Assembly: GCF_005502465.1 (NCBI RefSeq)
Contig: NZ_SCOT01000005.1
Location: 108,474 to 172,473, forward strand
Origin: Sphingopyxis sp. L1A2A
GTDB taxonomy: Bacteria; Pseudomonadota; Alphaproteobacteria; Sphingomonadales; Sphingomonadaceae
Direction: 5' to 3'
DNA length: 64,000 bases
Each line of letters opens with the position of its first letter. Position 1 is the first letter of the stretch. This document shows positions 47,884 to 55,866 of this stretch, piece by piece. Position numbers and translations under genes: made by a program. The notes under the pieces were generated by a model, which did no database searches, was not told where the DNA came from, and saw only the letters and a list, made by a program, of their open reading frames with translations.

Positions 47884-50166
47884 TTGATTAACGACCGTTC
47901 GCCGTCTGCCACCCGCCTTGCCGCTGGCACCGCGCTGGGCCTTGCGCTCGCCGTCGTCGCCCAGCCGGCTTTCGCGCAGGATAATGACGGCGATTATTGG
48001 GCGCAGCGCAAGAGCCAGATCGTCGTCACCGCGACGCGCACCGCGGTGAAGGCCGAAGACATTCCGGTGACCGTCACCGTCAAGAGCGATGAACAGATCG
48101 CCGACGAGCTGGTCACCGACATCCGCGACCTCGTCCGGTTCGAGCCCGGGGTCAGCGTCCAGCGCCAGCCGGCGCGCTTCGGCGCGGCGCTCGGCGCGAC
48201 CGGCCGCGCCGGTAACGACAGCTTCAACATCCGTGGCATCGGCGGCAATCGCGTGCTGATCCAGGTCGATGGCGTCCGCGTCCCCGACGGCTTCAGCTTT
48301 GGCGCGCAGGCTTCGGGACGCGGCGACTATGTCGATCTCGGCTTGATCAAATCGGTCGAAATCCTGCGCGGCCCTTCGTCGGCACTTTATGGCAGCGATG
48401 GGCTGGCGGGCGCGGTCAGCTTGATCACCGCCGATCCGTCCGACTTCCTGGAGGAGGGCCAGCGCGTCGGCGGCCTGATCCGCGCCGCCTATAGCAGCGC
48501 CGATGACGAGTTCAGCGAAACCGCCATCCTCGCGGGGCGCAGCGGCGACTGGTCGGTGATGGCTGCCTACACCCGCCGCGATTATAGCGAGCTCGACAAT
48601 CAGGGGGCCAACGCCGGCACCGTCACCGCGATCGGCACCTCGGGCCTGCGTCCCGGCACCGGCCCGCTACGCACCGTGCCCAACCCGCAGGACGGCCGCT
48701 CGAACGCGGCGCTGGCGCGCCTCGTTTATGACCCCGCGAACGGCCACAAGCTGCGCCTGACCGGAGAATATCTCGACACCCGCGTCTTTACCGAGGGGCT
48801 GACCGGCGTGACCGCGACCCGCAATGCGCTTGGCGTCATCACGTCGAGCGTCGACCGGCTCGAGGGCACCGACACCGGGGAACGCAAGCGCGTCTCGCTC
48901 GACTGGAGCTGGGAAGGCGAGGGCGCGATCGATTTCGCCCGCGTCGCGCTCTATTGGCAGGACGGCGAGGACCGCCAATATACCGAGGAGGACCGCACCC
49001 CGCTCGCCGACCGTACCCGCCTCAACAGCTTTGAAAACCGCGTCGTCGGTGCCTCGGCCGACGCCCGCGCCGATTTCGCCACCGGTGTGATCACCCACCG
49101 CCTGGTATTCGGCGGCGACATCAGCCAGACGCGCCAGCGCGGCCTGCGCGACGGCACCGTACCGCCGTTCGGAGAGGTTTTTCCGACCCGCGCCTTCCCC
49201 AGCACCGACTTCACCCGCGCCGGACTGTTCGTCGGCGACGAAATCTCGGTCGCGGGCGGCCAGCTGTTGCTTTACCCGGCGCTGCGCTTCGACTGGTACG
49301 ACCTGTCGCCGCAGGACGACCCGCTGCTGCCAAGTTTCGCAGGCGCCAAGCAGGACGGCTCGCGCGTGTCGCCCAAATTCGGCGCGGTGTGGAAACTGAC
49401 CGATCAGGTGCGGCTGTTCGCCAATTATGCGACCGGCTTCAAAGCGCCCGAACCGGGGCAGGTGAACCAGTTTTTCGAAAATCTCGCGTCGGGCTACACC
49501 TCGATCCCCAACCCCGACCTTGGCCCCGAACGCAGCGAAAGTTTCGAGGGCGGTCTCCGCTTGTCGAACAACGCCGTCAGCCTCGACGTCACCGCCTTTT
49601 CGGCCCGGTACAAGGATTTCATCAGCCAGGAAGTCGTCGGCGGCGGTTTCACGCCGGCCAATCCGGCGATCTTTCAATTCGTGAATCTCGATCGCGTCCG
49701 GGTCAAAGGGGCCGAGGCGCGGTTCGAGGGGCGAGCGTCGTCCGGCCTGTATGCGACGCTCGCCCTATCCTACGCGAAGGGCGACGTGATCGAACCGACC
49801 GGGGCGCGCACGCCGCTGTCGACGATCGATCCGCTCAAGCTCGTCGCCGGGCTTGGCTATCGCGACGCGCAGGGACGCTTTGGCGGCCAGCTCATCATGA
49901 CCCACGCCGGGCGTAAAGAGGCGTCGCGCACGACCGGGCTGTGCACCCCCGAATGTTTCCGCCCCGACGGCTTCACCATCCTCGACGCGACGGCCTTTGC
50001 CCGTATCAGCGAAGGACTGACGCTGCGCGCCGGGGTCTTCAACCTCCTCGACAAGACATACAGCTGGTGGAGCGATGTCCGCGGCCTCGCGTCCACCTCG
50101 GCGATCACCGACGCCTATACCCAACCCGGCCGCAACGCGAGCGTATCGCTCAGCTTCCGTTTCTGA
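47884..50166 (+). CDS. TonB-dependent haemoglobin/haem-type outer membrane receptor
   Basis: 760 residues. A signal peptide ends at AFA31, a TonB-box-like segment IVVTATR (46-52) follows, then the plug (about 60-180, DLVRFEPGVSVQRQPARF, RGIGGNRVLIQVDGVRVPDG, SVEILRGPSSALYGSDGLAGAV) and the 22-strand barrel. NPDLGPERSESFEGGLRL near 540 resembles the NPNL-type block of haem/haemoglobin and transferrin receptors. TTG 47884 is chosen because AGGGGA lies six bases upstream; the upstream ATG 47839 would read through the Fur box. It should bring haem or a related iron source into the periplasm under iron limitation. The DUF6607 gene follows. Confidence 0.92.
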   Translation: MINDRSPSATRLAAGTALGLALAVVAQPAFAQDNDGDYWAQRKSQIVVTATRTAVKAEDIPVTVTVKSDEQIADELVTDIRDLVRFEPGVSVQRQPARFGAALGATGRAGNDSFNIRGIGGNRVLIQVDGVRVPDGFSFGAQASGRGDYVDLGLIKSVEILRGPSSALYGSDGLAGAVSLITADPSDFLEEGQRVGGLIRAAYSSADDEFSETAILAGRSGDWSVMAAYTRRDYSELDNQGANAGTVTAIGTSGLRPGTGPLRTVPNPQDGRSNAALARLVYDPANGHKLRLTGEYLDTRVFTEGLTGVTATRNALGVITSSVDRLEGTDTGERKRVSLDWSWEGEGAIDFARVALYWQDGEDRQYTEEDRTPLADRTRLNSFENRVVGASADARADFATGVITHRLVFGGDISQTRQRGLRDGTVPPFGEVFPTRAFPSTDFTRAGLFVGDEISVAGGQLLLYPALRFDWYDLSPQDDPLLPSFAGAKQDGSRVSPKFGAVWKLTDQVRLFANYATGFKAPEPGQVNQFFENLASGYTSIPNPDLGPERSESFEGGLRLSNNAVSLDVTAFSARYKDFISQEVVGGGFTPANPAIFQFVNLDRVRVKGAEARFEGRASSGLYATLALSYAKGDVIEPTGARTPLSTIDPLKLVAGLGYRDAQGRFGGQLIMTHAGRKEASRTTGLCTPECFRPDGFTILDATAFARISEGLTLRAGVFNLLDKTYSWWSDVRGLASTSAITDAYTQPGRNASVSLSFRF

Positions 50167-50185
50167 ACACTGAAGGATTGCACCG

Positions 50186-51160
50186 ATGAAAACCTGTCGC
50201 ACGATTGCCGCCGCGCTGCTGCTCGCCGCCGCGCTCCCCGTCGCCGCCTTGGCGCATCCCCCGATCGCCGCCGACACCGCCGCGGCCAGTTTTGAACAGG
50301 ACCGCGCCGACATTCTGGCGATGGCGGGCAATTACCGCGTCAGCTTCAACATGCAGGAATCGACGCGCTGGGATCCGGCTTACGAAGTGCTCGAACCCAA
50401 ACGCTCGGGCGGCAACGAGGTCGTGCGCGTGATCGAGGATAGCGGCCGCAAGATCGTCCTCCAGCATATGCTCGTCATCACCACCGACGACGACAAGAGC
50501 ATGATCATCAAACATTGGCGCCAGGATTGGGAGTATGAACCCGCCAAGCTGCTGGCCTATTCGGACCGCAACACATGGACATGGGAAGATGTCCCCGAAC
50601 GCATGCGCACCGGCCGCTGGTCGCAGACGGTCTATCAGGTCGACGATTCCCCGCGTTACGGCGGATGGGGTCAATTCGAGACACAGGGCGGCGTTCGCCG
50701 CTGGCGCTCGAACTGGACCTGGCGCCCGCTCGCGCGCCGCGATGCCGTCCGGGGCCCGGTCTATGATCGCTATCTGTCGATCAATCGCCACCAGCCCAGC
50801 CCCGACGGCTGGGTCCATTGGCAGGACAATACAAAGATGGGGACGAAGGACGGCAAGCTGGTGCCGATCGTCCAGGAATATGTCCTCAACACCTATATCA
50901 AATATGACCAATATGACGTGAAGGCCGCCGACGATTATTGGGCGGCCACCAAGGATTATTGGGCCGCGGTGCGCGCCGAATGGGACCGCGTCGCTCTGGC
51001 CAAGGGCGGCATCGCGATCAATGAGGAGGCACAGACCGGCACCGTGATCAGCGGCCGCCTGCTCGAAATGGCCGACGAGGTGCAGGACAAGACACTGACC
51101 ACCGCAAAAGCCATCGCCGAGGCGAAAAAGCTGATCGAGGCGAATACCCGCAAGCTGTGA
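50186..51160 (+). CDS. DUF6607 family secreted protein
   Basis: 324 residues. A signal peptide (1-23, ending AALA) exports it. The mature part is rich in Trp and Tyr (YRVSFNMQESTRWDPAYEVLEP, HWRQDWEYEP, TWTWEDVPERMRTGRWSQTVYQVDDSPRYGGWG) and fits the DUF6607 family. These proteins are often encoded beside TonB receptors for iron; here the gap to the receptor is 19 bases, so both are likely Fur-controlled. The C-terminal helix (MADEVQDKTLTTAKAIAEAKKLIE) suggests a coiled coil. Its biochemical role is unknown; haem or ligand handling is a guess. Confidence 0.85.
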   Translation: MKTCRTIAAALLLAAALPVAALAHPPIAADTAAASFEQDRADILAMAGNYRVSFNMQESTRWDPAYEVLEPKRSGGNEVVRVIEDSGRKIVLQHMLVITTDDDKSMIIKHWRQDWEYEPAKLLAYSDRNTWTWEDVPERMRTGRWSQTVYQVDDSPRYGGWGQFETQGGVRRWRSNWTWRPLARRDAVRGPVYDRYLSINRHQPSPDGWVHWQDNTKMGTKDGKLVPIVQEYVLNTYIKYDQYDVKAADDYWAATKDYWAAVRAEWDRVALAKGGIAINEEAQTGTVISGRLLEMADEVQDKTLTTAKAIAEAKKLIEANTRKL

Positions 51161-51183
51161 CGACCTGCGCCCTGTGAAGTCCG

Positions 51184-51215
51184 GAACCGGGGGCGGTCCG
51201 TCAGGGCCGCCCCCT
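51184..51215 (+). terminator. Terminator after the DUF6607 gene
   Basis: GGGGGCGGTC-CGTCAG-GGCCGCCCCC followed by TATTTT, in the 63-base gap between convergent genes. Confidence 0.85.
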
Positions 51216-51223
51216 ATTTTGTA

Positions 51224-51607
51224 TTACGCCTTTGCGCGCGCCCCATCGACGCTCCAGATCCCGGCGCCGCGCGTCGCGATGAACAGGAAGATGAAGCAGT
51301 AGAGCGCGATCGTTTCGCCGCCATTGACGATCGGGAAGGGGCTTTGCGTCCCGTGCGCGACCCAGTAACCGACCGCCGACATGCCGCTGGCGATAAATGC
51401 TGCGGGACGGGTGAACAGACCGATGATGATCAGCCCGCCGGCGATCAGCTCGATTGCGCCCGCTGCCTGCAGCATCGGGTTCAGCTGATAGGGAAAAGCG
51501 ACCGGGAAATTAAAGAATTTCTGCACCCCGTGCGCCAGAAACAACAGACCCGCGACGATGCGCAGCAACGCATAGGCCTGTTCGCCGAAACCATCGAGAA
51601 ACTTCAT
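51224..51607 (-). CDS. DoxX family membrane protein
   Basis: 127 residues with four predicted transmembrane helices and the DoxX signature RIVAGLLFLAHGVQKFFNFP near 17-36, followed by AAGAIELIAGGLIIIGLFTRPAAFIASGMSA. DoxX-like proteins are quinone- or redox-linked membrane proteins, often near oxidoreductase genes. ATG 51607 (MKFLDGF) is chosen by hydrophobic profile; the frame starts seven codons upstream. It diverges from the carboxymuconolactone decarboxylase gene, and their shared upstream region contains the ECF41-type promoter on the other strand. Confidence 0.9.
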   Translation of the reverse strand: MKFLDGFGEQAYALLRIVAGLLFLAHGVQKFFNFPVAFPYQLNPMLQAAGAIELIAGGLIIIGLFTRPAAFIASGMSAVGYWVAHGTQSPFPIVNGGETIALYCFIFLFIATRGAGIWSVDGARAKA

Positions 51608-51686
51608 GACTGGACCCCTCCTCATCATTGTCGAGGCGGGCAGGCTACCGGATTTTTGCGCCCGCGCGAAATTTTTTCGCGCGCCA

Positions 51687-51713
51687 TGTCACACCCGTCG
51701 ATCCTGTCTCGTC
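51687..51713 (+). promoter_or_regulatory. ECF41 sigma factor promoter
   Basis: TGTCACA (51687-51693), a 16-base spacer and CGTC (51710-51713) match the published ECF41 consensus exactly. It is 33 bases upstream of the decarboxylase gene, which is followed by the ECF41 gene itself, so the pair is probably autoregulated. Confidence 0.9.
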
Positions 51714-51746
51714 ATGTCGGTACAAAACAACCACAGGAGACAGATA

Positions 51747-52202
51747 ATGACCGTCGTGACCGACCCCTTCGCCGCCGCGCCGCAGCTGATGAAACAATGG
51801 ATGGGCGTCAGTCTTGCGGTACAGGACAGCCTGGAGCCGAGCCTGATCGAACTGGTGAAAATCCGCGCCTCGATCCTCAACGCCTGCGCCAATTGCATCA
51901 ACATGCACACCGCTGAAGCGCGCGCCAAGGGTGAGACCGAGCAGCGCATCTATCTGCTCGCCGCGTGGCATGAAGCGCCTGTCTATACGCCGCGCGAACG
52001 TGCCGCGCTGGCGTGGACCGACGCCTTGACCCGCCTGTCGGAAGGCCACACACAACAGGCGGCAAAAGACGGGCTCGAAGCGCATTTCACGGCGGAGGAA
52101 CAGGTGAAGCTGACGCTGATGATCAACATCATCAACGGCTGGAACCGCCTCGCGGTCGGTTTCGACCTCTGGTACGAACAGCCGGCGGCCAGGGCGGCCT
52201 GA
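51747..52202 (+). CDS. Carboxymuconolactone decarboxylase family protein (AhpD-like)
   Basis: 151 residues, all-helical CMD fold. The redox site C-A-N-C-I-N-M-H (CxxCxxxH) near 48-55 is the AhpD-type peroxidase signature rather than that of the true lactone decarboxylase. ATG 51747 follows AGGAGA. It is the usual target of ECF41 sigma factors: the promoter is at 51687-51713 and the sigma gene overlaps its stop (TGATG). It may reduce peroxides or organic radicals; the natural stress that activates it is unknown. Confidence 0.92.
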   Translation: MTVVTDPFAAAPQLMKQWMGVSLAVQDSLEPSLIELVKIRASILNACANCINMHTAEARAKGETEQRIYLLAAWHEAPVYTPRERAALAWTDALTRLSEGHTQQAAKDGLEAHFTAEEQVKLTLMINIINGWNRLAVGFDLWYEQPAARAA

Positions 52203-53068
52203 TGACGCGGCCGGGTTTGCATGATGCGGCGGACGCGGCGGCCAGTTTCGACCCGCTGCGCCCGCTGCTCACCCGCGTCGCCTACCGCATGCTCGGCTCG
52301 GTCGCCGATGCCGAGGATGTGGTGCAGGACGCCTTCATCCGCTGGCTCGCCGCCGACCGCGCCGACGTGCGCGAGCCCGCCGCGTTCCTCCGCCGCACCG
52401 TGACCCGGCTCTGCCTCGACCAGATCAAATCGGCGCGCCGCAGCCGCGAGACCTATGTCGGCCCCTGGCTGCCCGATCCGCTGGTCGAAGAGGAGGAGGC
52501 GGACGATGTCACCCTGCCGCTGATGCTCGCGCTCGAACGTCTGTCGCCGCTCGAACGCGCCGCCTTTCTGCTCCACGATGTCTTCGGCGTCGGTTTCGAC
52601 GAGGTCGCGGCAACGATCGACCGCGATCCCGCCGCCACGCGCCAGCTCGCGGCGCGCGCCCGCACCCATGTTCGCGACGCGCGCCCGCGCTACAAGCTCG
52701 AAAAGGCGCAGGGGCTCCAGATCGCCGACGCCTTTTTCGCTGCCTCGCGCAGCGGCGACATGGCCGCGCTCGGCGCGTTGCTCGCCGCCGATGTCGGCAT
52801 GTGGTCCGACGGCGGCGGCAAGCGGCCCGCCGTCGACCGGCCGGTGCTGGGATTTGCGACGGTGCTGAAACTGCACCGCAGTCTGGCGGTGCTGTTCGGC
52901 AAATATGGCTCGACTCTGATCCACGTCGGCTTGATCAATGGCCTGCCGGGCTTTGTCACCCGCGAGGCCGATGGCGAATTGCAAACGACGGCGCTCGAGA
53001 TCGCCGACGGCAAGGTCGCCGCCATCTATGTCATGCGCAACCCCGACAAGTTGAGCCATATGCACTGA
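52202..53068 (+). CDS. ECF41 group RNA polymerase sigma factor (SigJ-like)
   Basis: 288 residues. Sigma region 2 (PLLTRVAYRMLGSVADAEDVVQDAFIRW, about 18-48) and region 4 (LSPLERAAFLLHDVFGVGFDEVAATIDRDPAATRQLAARAR, about 115-155) are followed by a SnoaL-like C-terminal domain (about 172-288) with the WSDGGGK and GLPGF blocks. In this group the fused C-terminal domain replaces an anti-sigma factor and regulates activity. ATG 52202 overlaps the preceding stop. Together with the CMD gene and the promoter it forms a complete ECF41 module. Confidence 0.93.
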   Translation: MTRPGLHDAADAAASFDPLRPLLTRVAYRMLGSVADAEDVVQDAFIRWLAADRADVREPAAFLRRTVTRLCLDQIKSARRSRETYVGPWLPDPLVEEEEADDVTLPLMLALERLSPLERAAFLLHDVFGVGFDEVAATIDRDPAATRQLAARARTHVRDARPRYKLEKAQGLQIADAFFAASRSGDMAALGALLAADVGMWSDGGGKRPAVDRPVLGFATVLKLHRSLAVLFGKYGSTLIHVGLINGLPGFVTREADGELQTTALEIADGKVAAIYVMRNPDKLSHMH

Positions 53069-53100
53069 ATGGGATGGCCGTTGACGGCCGGTTGCTGCCA

Positions 53101-53242
53101 TAATCCTCCCTGTCGCGCAGCGATGGGAAGGTGGCAGCGCGAAGCGCTGACGGAGGGGCTTTGGCGCCACCGTCGCAAGGCCCCTCCACCATTCGCTTCG
53201 CGGACGGTCCCTCTCCCCATGATTTCGTCACTGGGAGGATTA
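53101..53242. repeat. Palindromic repeat family F, copy 2 (about 142 bp)
   Basis: TAATCCTCCCTG to GGGAGGATTA with inner CTGACGGAGGGGCT and AGGCCCCTCCACC. In reverse orientation it corresponds to 11316-11454. Confidence 0.85.
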
Positions 53243-53250
53243 TCCCTCGT

Positions 53251-53323
53251 CGTCATCCCGGACTTGATCCGGGATCCATAGCTGCGCCGTCGCCATGGAT
53301 CCCGGATCAAGTCCGGGATGACG
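53251..53323. repeat. Palindromic repeat family B, copy 2
   Basis: CGTCATCCCGGACTTGATCC and its complement, nearly the same arms as at 8668-8740. The rest of the 452-base gap 53069-53520 shows no other feature I recognise. Confidence 0.92.
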
Positions 53324-53520
53324 ATATTGGGGAAACCGATGGCAGCCCCCCCCAAAGCCGACCTCCGCGAAACTTTTTCGCTGTCCTACATGGCGCCGCC
53401 GCGATAGCGTCGCCGCATGATCAGCCCTCGCCATCTCCCCACCTTGTTCGCTATCCGAAAAACGCGATTTGCGCGTGAAGTTGCGCAGTTTTCTGCCGTT
53501 TTTCTTTCCCGGCATTTTCC

Positions 53521-54027
53521 ATGCTGAGCGTTGAAACCTGCGCTGCGACGCCGTGGCCCGATGCGCTTGATTGGGATGCGCGGGCGGGCGAAGCGGTCGC
53601 CGCGGCGCTCGCGCTGACGCCTTACGCCAGCCTTGCCGACGCGGCGCCGCTGGTCGAGGTCGCGGTGCGGCTGACCGACGATGCCGAGGTCCAGACACTC
53701 AACCGCGATTTCCGCGGCAAGGACAAGCCGACGAACGTGTTGTCGTTTCCGCAGGTGCAGGATGATCTGCTCGAAGGCCTGGCGAATAGCGATGACGGCG
53801 AGATATTGCTCGGCGACATCGTGCTGGCGCGCGAAACCTGCGCGCGCGAGGCGGATGAAAAGGGCATTTCGCTGACCGACCATGCGACGCATCTGATCGT
53901 CCATGGCCTGCTGCATCTGGTCGGATATGACCATATCGACGACGCGAGTGCCGCCGCGATGGAGGCGCTTGAGGTGAAAGCGCTTGCATCGCTGGGCATC
54001 GGCAATCCATATGCAGAGCTCGATTAA
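53521..54027 (+). CDS. ybeY: Endoribonuclease YbeY
   Basis: 168 residues. The zinc motif H-GLL-H-LVGYD-H (HGxxHxxxxDH) near 141-151 is diagnostic, and DFRGKDKPTNVLSFPQV near 75-90 is the conserved substrate region. YbeY matures the 3' end of 16S rRNA and takes part in 70S ribosome quality control. It normally follows phoH at once; here an 8.9-kb accessory stretch lies in between, so it must have another promoter, probably within 53324-53520. corC follows after 19 bases. Confidence 0.95.
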   Translation: MLSVETCAATPWPDALDWDARAGEAVAAALALTPYASLADAAPLVEVAVRLTDDAEVQTLNRDFRGKDKPTNVLSFPQVQDDLLEGLANSDDGEILLGDIVLARETCAREADEKGISLTDHATHLIVHGLLHLVGYDHIDDASAAAMEALEVKALASLGIGNPYAELD

Positions 54028-54046
54028 CAGGGAAAAGTACCACATC

Positions 54047-54982
54047 ATGCCCGACGACCAGGGATCTTCGACCCGATCGGAAGAGGACAGTAGAACCGGC
54101 CTGCTGGCCGGACTGAAGACATTTTTGTTCGGCGGCGACAAGGAACCGTCGCTGCGCGAACAGATCGAAGAGGTCATCGACGAGGCCGAGGAAGACGGTC
54201 AGGAACGGCGCGGCAGCAATATCGTCGGCGACCTGTCGCTGACCGAGCGCAAGATGCTGCGCAACCTGCTCCACTTTGGCGAACAGACGGTTGACGATGT
54301 CGCGGTACCGCGCGCTGACATCATCGCGATCGCCGAAAGCGCGAGCTTTGCCGAAATCGTCGCCCAATTTGCCGAGGCAGGGCACAGCCGTTTGCCGGTG
54401 TACCGCGAAAACCTCGACGAAGTGGTCGGGATGATCCACGTCAAGGATGTGTTCGCGGTGCTGGCCGAGGGGCGCCCGCCGCCGCCGCTGATCGACCTGA
54501 TCCGCCAGCCGCTCTATGTCCCGCAATCGATGGGGGTGCTCGACCTGCTCGCCGAAATGCGTGCCAAGCGCACCCATTTGGCGATCGTGATCGACGAATA
54601 TTCGGGCACCGAAGGACTGCTGACGATCGAGGATCTGGTCGAGGAAATCGTCGGCGAGATCGAGGATGAGCATGACGACGAGCCGACCGCATTGTTCGCG
54701 CCCGGCGACGGTGGTTGCTGGGACGCCGACGCGCGCGCCGAACTCGACGATGTCGGCGAAGCGATCGATTCGCGGCTGGCCGAGATCGACGAAGATGTCG
54801 ACACGCTGGGCGGCCTCGCCGCGGTGCTCGCCGGCCATGTGCCGCAGGTGGGCGAGATTTTGCTCCACCCCAGCGGCTGGCGGATCGAGGTGACCGAGGC
54901 CGACGAACGCCGCGTCCACCGCCTGCGCCTGCATCCGCCGGTCGTCGTCAATCTGGAGGCACCGTCCGAAACCGGCGATTGA
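54047..54982 (+). CDS. CorC-type CBS domain protein
   Basis: 311 residues, cytosolic part only (no membrane DUF21 domain). Two CBS domains (about 85-205) with VPRADIIAIAESASFAEIV, HSRLPVYRENLDEVVGMIHVKDV and THLAIVIDEYSGTEGLLTIEDLVEEIVGEIEDEHD, followed by a CorC_HlyC transporter-associated domain (about 225-305). Members are linked to magnesium and cobalt efflux and to copper tolerance. ATG 54047 is chosen (MPDDQGSS). It follows ybeY as usual, but the apolipoprotein N-acyltransferase gene lnt that often comes next is absent. Confidence 0.93.
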   Translation: MPDDQGSSTRSEEDSRTGLLAGLKTFLFGGDKEPSLREQIEEVIDEAEEDGQERRGSNIVGDLSLTERKMLRNLLHFGEQTVDDVAVPRADIIAIAESASFAEIVAQFAEAGHSRLPVYRENLDEVVGMIHVKDVFAVLAEGRPPPPLIDLIRQPLYVPQSMGVLDLLAEMRAKRTHLAIVIDEYSGTEGLLTIEDLVEEIVGEIEDEHDDEPTALFAPGDGGCWDADARAELDDVGEAIDSRLAEIDEDVDTLGGLAAVLAGHVPQVGEILLHPSGWRIEVTEADERRVHRLRLHPPVVVNLEAPSETGD

Positions 54983-54990
54983 GCGGCGGC

Positions 54991-55707
54991 CTAATCGTCG
55001 ATGTTGACGACATTGTACCGCAGCGCTTCTTTGTGGGTCAGGCAGCGCCGCGTCGAACGGTCGCTGCCCGTCGCGACCGCTTTTTGCCGGTACATGATGT
55101 CGGACAACAGGTCGCGCGAGACGTCGAGCCGGATCAGCAGGTCATTGTCCTCGGTCGCCATCAGCGCCGCTTCGCGTTCGACATCGCTGATCAATTCGGT
55201 GGTCGATTCGGTGCCCATGGCGACGCTCGACTGAATCGCGTCCTTGTCGCCGGTCATCGTGAACATATGGACCATGAAATGGCCGCCGGGGTCGATCGTC
55301 CGCGCGCGGCCGCCCATGAAGACAAAATTGCACGCGCTGAAACAGGTCCATCCCGACGGGATGCGGGTGACCATCTGCCGCTCTTTGCTGAATTTGCGGA
55401 TCAGCAAGCCCGCGGCATTGCCGGCGCGGGCATCGCCGCCGGGCGACCGGATCCAGATTTCGCTGATCGACGGATTGTCGGTCAGCACTTTTTCCAGCCG
55501 GACGGGCAGCTCGCTGTCGACGCGGCCTTCGGCCAGCAGCACCAGCTCGCCGCTCCGCTTGAACGGGGTCAGCACCATCGTCTTGTAATCGGACCAATTG
55601 GGCTTGGCCGGGCAGGTCGGATTGTCGGGATCCATGCCCGGCGGCGTGGCGGCGGTGCACGCCAGCATCGCGGCGAGTGCGGTGACCGATTTGACCCAGC
55701 TGCGCAT
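54991..55707 (-). CDS. Periplasmic ClpP-fold protein (COG3904-like)
   Basis: 238 residues with an N-terminal signal (MRSWVKSVTALAAMLACTAA, possibly a lipoprotein site at C17). The body resembles ClpP/crotonase-fold predicted periplasmic proteins: GRVDSELPVRLEKVL, then IWIRSPGGDARAGNAAGLLIRK (oxyanion loop SPGGDA) and SGWTCFSACNFVFMGG, where S-A-C is the expected nucleophile position. Whether it is an active protease is unknown. ATG 55707 is chosen because GGGGTGAC precedes it. It is convergent with corC, nine bases away, where lnt would be expected. Confidence 0.82.
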   Translation of the reverse strand: MRSWVKSVTALAAMLACTAATPPGMDPDNPTCPAKPNWSDYKTMVLTPFKRSGELVLLAEGRVDSELPVRLEKVLTDNPSISEIWIRSPGGDARAGNAAGLLIRKFSKERQMVTRIPSGWTCFSACNFVFMGGRARTIDPGGHFMVHMFTMTGDKDAIQSSVAMGTESTTELISDVEREAALMATEDNDLLIRLDVSRDLLSDIMYRQKAVATGSDRSTRRCLTHKEALRYNVVNIDD

Positions 55708-55866
55708 GTCACCCCTCCCCATTCCTGCCCGACTCTAATCCACCGCCGACACCAAAACAATATCGCTGCATGGCGGCTTCACGGTATGATCGGCATCACT
55801 GACCGATCTTGTGGGGTCGATTATTCCGGCCTAGCCTTTGAAAAACAAGGGTGGGGGGAACAGGAC

